Source: Deltaproteobacteria bacterium (GTDB lineage: Bacteria; Desulfobacterota; JADFVX01). From it: 64,000 nt of DNA. The notes beneath the pieces were generated by a model. It was not told the DNA's origin. It saw only the letters and a program-made list of their open reading frames with translations, and did not search any database. Made by a program: the position numbers and the translations under genes. Positions 58,661 through 64,000 of this stretch are shown piece after piece; the first letter of the stretch is position 1, and each line of letters begins with the position of its first letter. Where the stretch lies: assembly GCA_029860075.1 (NCBI GenBank), contig JAOUBX010000009.1:1-64000 (forward strand), given 5' to 3'.

Positions 58661-60022
58661 TTACATCATTTTTGGATTGATCGCATGTTTTGTAATTAAA
58701 CGTGTGAGATATTGACGGCTGATCTTTAACTCTTTTGCCGACCGGCTTATCATTCCATTCTCCTTCTCAAGAGTAATTTCAATTAATTCCTTTTCACAAG
58801 CATCTCTGGCGCCTTTTAGCCCCAAATTGGAGTTGTTCCATTCTGAAGCAGGAATATCAAGGTCATTGCGGGAAATCTCTTTCTTTTCAGCCATTATAAG
58901 GGCTCTTTTTACTTTATTTTCAAGTTCACGGATATTTCCCGGCCAGTCGTACTCCATTAATGCAGCCAGGGCATCATCCATAAAATAAGAACCCTTTTTC
59001 TTTAGTTGTTTTGAAAATCTTTTTAAAAATAACTCTGCTATGACCAGAACATCATTTCCTCTCTCCCTCAGGGGAGGCATCTCTAAATTCACCACGGCCA
59101 GCCTGAAATAGAGATCTTCCCTGAAGTCACCACTTTTTATCAATCCCTCAATGTCCCTGTTTGTTGCTGCTATAATTCTCGTATCAACATAAAATTTTTT
59201 ATGACTGCCGATATGTTCTACCAGGTGGTCCTGTAAAAATCTAAGGAGCTTTACCTGGAGAGAGAGGCTGAGTTCTCCTATTTCATCCAGAAATAGCGTA
59301 CCGCCATTTGAATACTCAATTTTTCCTTTCTTTCCTCTTACTGCCCCGGTAAATGCCCCCTTCTCAAAACCGAAAAGTTCAGCTTCCAAAAGCTGTTCCG
59401 GTATGGCGCCACAATTTATTGCTACGAGGGGGCCTTTTTTACGTGTGCTCAAAGTATGGATCGCACGGGCGGCGAGGTCCTTACCCGTGCCCGATTCCCC
59501 GAGGATCAGCACAGGGATATCAACGTGAGCAATTTTTTGAATCGCTGAATAGACCTTCTTCATGGCCCTGCTTCCCCCCGGCATTTTACCGAATTCTTTA
59601 ATATTGCCTTTATTGATAAAAGAATTGTTTTCCTTTTCAAGGCGGGCAAGGTGAAATGCCCTTTTTACAGTCACCCTGAGTTCATCCACTTTGAAAGGCT
59701 TGGTGAAAAAATCAAAAGCTCCTAACTGAATTGCCTTGTAAGCATTTTGACTTTCCACGGCGTCGGCTACAAACAATATGTTAACGGTGGGGGAAATATC
59801 TGTGATTATCTTAAGGATTTTGAAGGCTTCAGAAAGGTCAGATGAATTTGGAGGAAGTTCCGGATCGAGGATTACAACGTCCGGCTGTTCGCTTCTGACT
59901 TTTTCAATAGCTTCTATTTCATTCTGAGCTTCCAGAATATCGTATTCGGAATTGAAGGCTTGACGCAGCTGTATAAGAAGAAACTGTTCCCTCTCTATTA
60001 TGAGTAGCTTCTGTTTATCCAT
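58661..60022 (-). CDS. NtrC-type sigma-54 response regulator (PrsR-like)
   Basis: 453 residues. Receiver domain (phospho-acceptor Asp in VVILDPELPPNSSDLSEAF, Lys in FFTKPFKVDEL), AAA+ domain (Walker A GESGTGKD, sigma-54 loop in FEKGAFTGAVRG, Walker B LFLDEIGE, AATNRDIEG) and a Fis-type HTH (SAKELKISRQYLTRLITK). The LPP-plus-SEA insertion in the receiver resembles PEP-CTERM-box regulator PrsR. The cognate kinase is not in the window. It lies just upstream of a sigma-54 promoter on the same strand, so it probably controls the genes leading into the tail locus. Confidence 0.9.
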   Translation of the reverse strand: MDKQKLLIIEREQFLLIQLRQAFNSEYDILEAQNEIEAIEKVRSEQPDVVILDPELPPNSSDLSEAFKILKIITDISPTVNILFVADAVESQNAYKAIQLGAFDFFTKPFKVDELRVTVKRAFHLARLEKENNSFINKGNIKEFGKMPGGSRAMKKVYSAIQKIAHVDIPVLILGESGTGKDLAARAIHTLSTRKKGPLVAINCGAIPEQLLEAELFGFEKGAFTGAVRGKKGKIEYSNGGTLFLDEIGELSLSLQVKLLRFLQDHLVEHIGSHKKFYVDTRIIAATNRDIEGLIKSGDFREDLYFRLAVVNLEMPPLRERGNDVLVIAELFLKRFSKQLKKKGSYFMDDALAALMEYDWPGNIRELENKVKRALIMAEKKEISRNDLDIPASEWNNSNLGLKGARDACEKELIEITLEKENGMISRSAKELKISRQYLTRLITKHAINPKMM

Positions 60023-60304
60023 AGTTTATAGAAAGTAAAAAAGAATGATATCTGGAAGGGACGGTTGGATTAAGATTTCCAGGTTAAAAACGGCTGAAAA
60101 AAATGAGAATATTCCTGCTCTTTCACTAAATTTAATGCCTGGAAATCCGTCATACTGAGGACTGATTTGCTGTCCTTTTTCGACTTCGCTGCCATTTCTA
60201 AAAGATGAAAAAAATAAAGTCAGGCCCCCGTGCTCATACCCCGTCAACTCGCTGCGTAGTTGTTGATTTATTGTGATTTTTAGCCGGTTCCTTTTATTGA
60301 TCAA

Positions 60305-60606
60305 TCCCGGCTAAACCTGATTATAGAGAGATAAGAGGGAGAATTCTTTTGACATTAACGAAATATCTCACTACAAGAAATATAAGGTTGCTATTTAACC
60401 AACAAGGAAGTTGATTTAATTAGCGCTTTTATATCATATATAGATCGAAAATACGCGTCACATATTGCTTTTTTTACGACATATATTGCTCTTTTTGCGA
60501 CGTGGGTTTAGATATAAGACAATAAGATAGTAGTGAGTCCAAACTTTACTATTTCTTCTCTATGACCAATGGGTTGCCAAAATAACTTTGCATACATATA
60601 ATTGAA
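60305..60606. other. Intergenic region with a 21-bp tandem repeat
   Basis: At 60460-60480 and 60481-60501 two 21-base units of the form AYATATTGCTYTTTTTRCGAC stand head to tail (18 of 21 identical), two helical turns apart. They lie about 160 bases before the acylphosphatase ATG. The rest is AT-rich with no gene supported. Confidence 0.5.
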
Positions 60607-60660
60607 ATGAGTTTGACTGCTGCTTTCTTTAGCCATTATTTTTTTGATACAAAGGGGAGT

Positions 60661-60942
60661 ATGAAAGATGTTGTAAGAGCGCATATTTGGGTGTCTGGCC
60701 GTGTGCAGGGTGTTTTTTACAGGGCTAATACCCGGGAGATAGCCGCCGGACATGGCCTGACGGGGTGGGTGCGAAATTGCTTTGACGGCAAGGTGGAAGC
60801 CGTGCTGGAAGGGAACCGCTCAAGGGTGCGGCAGGTCATCGACTGGTGCAGAAAAGGCCCGCCCTCTGCTCACGTGACAGGCATTGAAACGGTCTGGGAA
60901 GAAGCGACAGGCGAATTTCATGATTTTATAATCAAGTACTGA
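60661..60942 (+). CDS. Acylphosphatase
   Basis: 93 residues from the ATG at 60661, preceded by AAAGGGGAG. It hydrolyses acyl phosphates such as 1,3-bisphosphoglycerate. The phosphate-binding loop and Arg are in VSGRVQGVFYRANTREIAAG, the catalytic Asn in GWVRNCFDGKVEAVLEGN. Length and fold are standard. Stands alone between divergent genes. Confidence 0.93.
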   Translation: MKDVVRAHIWVSGRVQGVFYRANTREIAAGHGLTGWVRNCFDGKVEAVLEGNRSRVRQVIDWCRKGPPSAHVTGIETVWEEATGEFHDFIIKY

Positions 60943-60948
60943 TTTCCT

Positions 60949-61875
60949 CTATTTTATCGTTACATCAATCCGCTTTTGAAGCACTTTTACAGGATTTTCT
61001 TTTCCGCCCACTTTATCAAGATGATTCAAGGTAATGTCGATTTTATAGTTACCCTTACCGGGCGCCGGAAGGGCCATATAGAGGAGTATTTCACCATCCG
61101 GTGAAATGGGACTCTCTCCTCCCTGCCCGATAATCCTCCGGGCAGAATAGGCGGTATTTCCCATCTCACCGATGAGATCGACTTTTACAAGCAATGCCGC
61201 CTCGATGGCCCCTGTGGGCAGGTTGTGGCCGGCGCCCCTGTTGGCGATCATCAGCGAGAGGGTAATATCTTCCACACTGACAATAACATTTTCAGAAAGT
61301 GTAAGGGCCTTTCGCAGTTTGTCGATCCTTAAGGCAGGATTGATCTTGTCGGGGGTAAGCGCGGCAAGGCCTTCTTTTGTGTGATAATATCCCTTTTTCT
61401 CAGGCAGAGATTGATCCTCGGAATAGGTATGGCAATCGATACATGCTGTTTTTTGAGAAGCAAACCTGCTCCACCGCCACTCTTCAAAAGTGTTTACATG
61501 GCAACGTCCGCATAGCTGAAAAGCCGTATCCTCAAAAGAGGCGCCTATCCTGGATATGGTTAGCTTCGTACGGGGCTCGGCAGCAACATGGCAGCGGGAA
61601 CAATCGCCCTTGCCCAGCTTATGCCCGCGTTTCTTCGCTACATCAGAAGCCGACATGGGGCTTGCATGAACGGGGTCATAATCTTCCCGCTTTATCGCTT
61701 CATTATATGGCCTGTAGGCGATTTTCCAGTTTTTGTAAATAGTATAATGACAATGGCGGCAGGCGTCGTCAGGAGGGCTGTGCGCCTCCTGCCATTTGGC
61801 TATCCTTGTGCAGGAAAGAAAAATCAGTGTTAACGTGATAAACAGCAGCGTTGTTAAAGAGAGTTTTTTCACCAT
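60949..61875 (-). CDS. Tetraheme c-type cytochrome lipoprotein
   Basis: 308 residues. The signal sequence ends in a lipobox (LIFLSC). Four haem-binding C-x2-C-H motifs: CRHCH, CSRCH, CGRCH and CIDCH, spread over residues 35-150. The C-terminal half is beta-rich (VEDITLSLMIANRGAGHNLP, KGNYKIDITLNHLDKVGG) and without haem sites. It should carry electrons in the periplasm or at the outer membrane; the partner is unknown. Its ATG overlaps the rsmI stop. Confidence 0.85.
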   Translation of the reverse strand: MVKKLSLTTLLFITLTLIFLSCTRIAKWQEAHSPPDDACRHCHYTIYKNWKIAYRPYNEAIKREDYDPVHASPMSASDVAKKRGHKLGKGDCSRCHVAAEPRTKLTISRIGASFEDTAFQLCGRCHVNTFEEWRWSRFASQKTACIDCHTYSEDQSLPEKKGYYHTKEGLAALTPDKINPALRIDKLRKALTLSENVIVSVEDITLSLMIANRGAGHNLPTGAIEAALLVKVDLIGEMGNTAYSARRIIGQGGESPISPDGEILLYMALPAPGKGNYKIDITLNHLDKVGGKENPVKVLQKRIDVTIK

Positions 61876-62741
61876 TATTTTCTTCCCTTCCCCTTGAGAG
61901 AGAGCAGCTTTTCATAAGCCTCCCGTTTTGAAATGGTAAATACTTCCGACATAATGGCTGCAGCCTCTTTAAGGTGCAGTTCCTTTTTCATAATCTTTTC
62001 CATAAAAGCGTTCATATCCTGAGGCTCTGCCTTTTCCCGGGGTTCTTCATTATAACCGGAAAGGACGAGCGCCATTTCACCTTTGGCGGTTTGTTTTTCG
62101 AATAATCTAATTATATCAGAAATCTTCCCCCTGACGACTTCTTCGTGTAATTTGGTGAGTTCCCTGGCAAGGGCTGCCTCCCTGTCACCGAGGCAGGCAA
62201 GAATGTCTTCCAGGGTTCTCTTGATTCTCCGGGGAGATTCGTATAAAACGATGGTTCTCTCTTCTCTCTCAAGCGCTTTTAGCCTTTTTTTTCTTTCACT
62301 CCCTTTTGGCGGCAAAAAACCTTCAAAAACAAAGCGGGCAGAGGGAATGCCTGATATAGTTATGGCTGAAACAAGGGCAGACGGTCCCGGTATGGTAACC
62401 ACCTCATGCCCTTGGCGGACAGCTTTGTTAACGAGCTGAAAACCGGGGTCCGAGATGCCGGGGGTGCCTGCGTCGGAAATGAGCGCTACCTTTTTGCCTT
62501 CTCTCAACTCATCTAAAAGAAGCGCTGCTTTTTTATCTTCTTTGGCGGCAAAGTAGCTGACGAGCTTTGTTTTAATGCCGTAACGGGTAAATAATTTTCT
62601 CGAATGTCTCGTATCTTCAGCAGCAACAAGGTCTGCTTGAGCAAGAATATCGAGCGCCCGCAGGGTAATATCCTTTAAATTACCTATGGGCGTGGAAACA
62701 ATATAAAGGGTCCCCTTAAACGCTTCATCAGCTTTGCTCAT
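61875..62741 (-). CDS. rsmI: 16S rRNA (cytidine(1402)-2'-O)-methyltransferase
   Basis: 288 residues. RsmI methylates the ribose of C1402 in the decoding centre using SAM. Signatures of the tetrapyrrole-methylase fold: LYIVSTPIGNLKDITLRALD, LVAAEDTRHSRKLF, ALISDAGTPGISDPGFQLV, IPGPSALVSAITISGIPSAR and FEGFLPPKGSERKKRL. The ATG at 62741 is preferred over the adjacent one at 62744. It overlaps the NAD synthase gene end. Confidence 0.95.
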   Translation of the reverse strand: MSKADEAFKGTLYIVSTPIGNLKDITLRALDILAQADLVAAEDTRHSRKLFTRYGIKTKLVSYFAAKEDKKAALLLDELREGKKVALISDAGTPGISDPGFQLVNKAVRQGHEVVTIPGPSALVSAITISGIPSARFVFEGFLPPKGSERKKRLKALEREERTIVLYESPRRIKRTLEDILACLGDREAALARELTKLHEEVVRGKISDIIRLFEKQTAKGEMALVLSGYNEEPREKAEPQDMNAFMEKIMKKELHLKEAAAIMSEVFTISKREAYEKLLSLKGKGRK

Positions 62742-64000
62742 CAAGCCCCCTGTACCTGTTTACAATCGGCATACGCCTGTCCCGCCCGAAAGCCCGGGGC
62801 GTAATTTTTATGCCCGGCGCGGCCTGACGCCTTTTATACTCGTTATTATCGACGAGGCGGATCACTTTTTTCACGACAGCTTCATGAAAGCCGTCTGCAA
62901 CGATTTCATCGCAGGACATGTGATTTTCCACATATCTTTGCAGAATGGCATCGAGTGTATCATAGTCAGGCAAACTGTCCCGGTCCAGCTGGCCGGGCCG
63001 GAGTTCCGCAGAAGGAGGCTTGGTGATACTGTTTTCAGGGATCAGTTCCCGGCCCGCCTTCTCATTAATGTATCGCGACAATCTGTAAACCAGTGTCTTG
63101 GGAACGTCTTTGAGTATGCTGAAGCCCCCGGCCATATCACCGTAAAGGGTGGCATATCCCACACTCACCTCGCTTTTGTTTCCTGTTGTAAGGACCATTT
63201 TCCCAAATTTGTTCGACAGGGACATGAGCAGGTTGCCCCTGATCCTGGCCTGGATATTTTCTTCCGTTACATCTTCGGAAAGACCCTCAAACACCCTTTC
63301 AAGTGATGATTTGAAAGTCTCAAAAAGCGGCCCAATGGCTATGGTGTGAAATTCGATGCCCAGGTTCCCGGCGAGGGCCTGGGCATCATCAATGCTTCCC
63401 TGTGAAGAATAGGGTGACGGCATGGCAACACCGGTAACCCTGTCAGCCCCTATGGCCTTAACGGCAATGGCTGCCGTGAGGGCCGAATCGATACCGCCGC
63501 TAAGCCCGATAATGACGCCTTTAAACCCGTTTTTTCTTACATAATCGCTTACACCCAAAACAAGGGCGCCATATATTTCATCCACTTCTTCCTTCCCGGA
63601 GGCAAGATAACCTTTTTCTGCAATGCGGTTATCCTCAATTTCTCCTTCAAGGGGAATAATTTCCTGCCTTGAAAACGATGTGGGCGTACTTTCCACAAGC
63701 ACATCGGCAATAAGAAGCGTTTCCTCAAAATGTGGCGCCCTGGCAATAAGCTTTCCCTTTTCATCCATAATGAGACTGCCGCCGTCAAAAACAAGCTCAT
63801 CCTGCCCCCCCACAAGGTTTGTATAAGCGATCATCACTCCGCTTTCCCGGACTCTTTCAGAGAGAATCCTTTCTCTCTCTTTTTGTTTTCCTGCATGAAA
63901 GGGAGAGGCATTAAGATTTAGAATAAGCTTTGCCCCTCCTTCCCTGGCCAGGCGCATGGCCGGCCCCGAAGAATGCCATATATCTTCGCAGATATTGACA
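62728..64000 (-). CDS. nadE: Glutamine-dependent NAD+ synthetase (5' end outside window)
   Basis: 424 residues are visible; the frame is open to the window edge, upstream of the ATG at 63957, and reads VNICEDIWHSSGPAMRLARE, the catalytic-Cys region of the glutaminase (carbon-nitrogen hydrolase) domain. The synthetase domain has the PP-loop IGLSGGIDSAL, TTGNKSEVSVGYATLYGDMA and GGFSILKDVPKTLVYRL. It amidates deamido-NAD with glutamine-derived ammonia, the last step of NAD synthesis. The N-terminal part lies beyond the window. Confidence 0.94.
   Translation of the reverse strand, partial: VNICEDIWHSSGPAMRLAREGGAKLILNLNASPFHAGKQKERERILSERVRESGVMIAYTNLVGGQDELVFDGGSLIMDEKGKLIARAPHFEETLLIADVLVESTPTSFSRQEIIPLEGEIEDNRIAEKGYLASGKEEVDEIYGALVLGVSDYVRKNGFKGVIIGLSGGIDSALTAAIAVKAIGADRVTGVAMPSPYSSQGSIDDAQALAGNLGIEFHTIAIGPLFETFKSSLERVFEGLSEDVTEENIQARIRGNLLMSLSNKFGKMVLTTGNKSEVSVGYATLYGDMAGGFSILKDVPKTLVYRLSRYINEKAGRELIPENSITKPPSAELRPGQLDRDSLPDYDTLDAILQRYVENHMSCDEIVADGFHEAVVKKVIRLVDNNEYKRRQAAPGIKITPRAFGRDRRMPIVNRYRGLDEQS

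Noticed and set aside
60026-60304. 92-residue minus-strand frame before the sigma-54 regulator
   Set aside because: TTG start, weak ribosome site, no recognisable features; kept out although chance cannot be excluded.
57343-60606. Second copy of the selC 3' end bounding the tail island
   Set aside because: Read through for the terminal bases of selC; no repeat found.
62734-63306. 190-residue plus-strand frame
   Set aside because: Shadow of the NAD synthetase gene.

Overview
The window looks like the chromosome of a Gram-negative anaerobe or facultative anaerobe related to the former Deltaproteobacteria (Desulfobacterota). This rests on inference from gene content: an outer-membrane YaiO-type barrel, lipoproteins, Hfq, a zinc-finger/DUF3426 protein, polyferredoxin and tetraheme cytochrome genes, sigma-54 enhancer-binding proteins, a fused LplT-PlsC-acyl-ACP ligase and a selenocysteine tRNA. 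No ribosomal RNA or CRISPR array was seen.

Region 1 (1-9621): two integrative elements lie in tandem at the 3' end of an initiator tRNA gene (minus strand, 9545-9621). Element A (1-4078, left end outside the window) carries a coupling-protein-like ATPase, a hypothetical gene, an excisionase-like HTH gene and a tyrosine integrase. Element B (5.45 kb) lies between 63-bp identical direct repeats (4079-4141 and 9529-9591). It carries a lipoprotein, several small unknown genes, a replication-initiator-like gene next to AT-rich iteron-like repeats, an AlpA-like excisionase, an XRE repressor with a palindromic operator, and its own integrase. Paired GTTAGAAG octamers with 11-bp spacing sit near both ends of element B and look like integrase arm sites.

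Region 2 (9.8-26.2 kb): lipid and envelope functions. It holds an alpha/beta hydrolase and a PlsC-like acyltransferase, then a response regulator/YaiO/HEAT/GT2 operon that probably makes or exports a polysaccharide. A YiiX-like amidase follows. A coupled five-gene operon (membrane protein, B12 radical SAM, LplT-PlsC-ligase fusion, dual-specificity phosphatase, ceramidase-like hydrolase) faces a sigma-54 activator gene across an intergenic region with a candidate -24/-12 promoter.

Region 3 (26.2-39.5 kb): AT-rich orphan genes (PIN-like, TPR) and a cupin gene are separated by dispersed repeats. Then come cmoA-cmoB (tRNA wobble-uridine modification), a Rap1a-like protein, gloA, a zinc-finger/DUF3426 protein with a seven-unit 33-bp minisatellite, hfq, an LPP20-like protein, cstA, a Rossmann-GAF-GGDEF protein, a membrane polyferredoxin and selC.

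Region 4 (39.6-60.0 kb): 18 minus-strand genes encode a contractile phage-tail-like particle (sheath, tube, chaperone, tape-measure candidate, hub, spike, gp25, baseplate J, fibre) with no capsid, terminase or lysis genes. Upstream are small unknown genes, a near-perfect sigma-54 promoter, an 18-bp palindrome placed like an upstream activator site, and an NtrC/PrsR-type activator gene. This is the most interesting part of the window.

Region 5 (60.6-64 kb): acylphosphatase, a tetraheme lipoprotein cytochrome, rsmI and the C-terminal part of glutamine-dependent NAD synthase.
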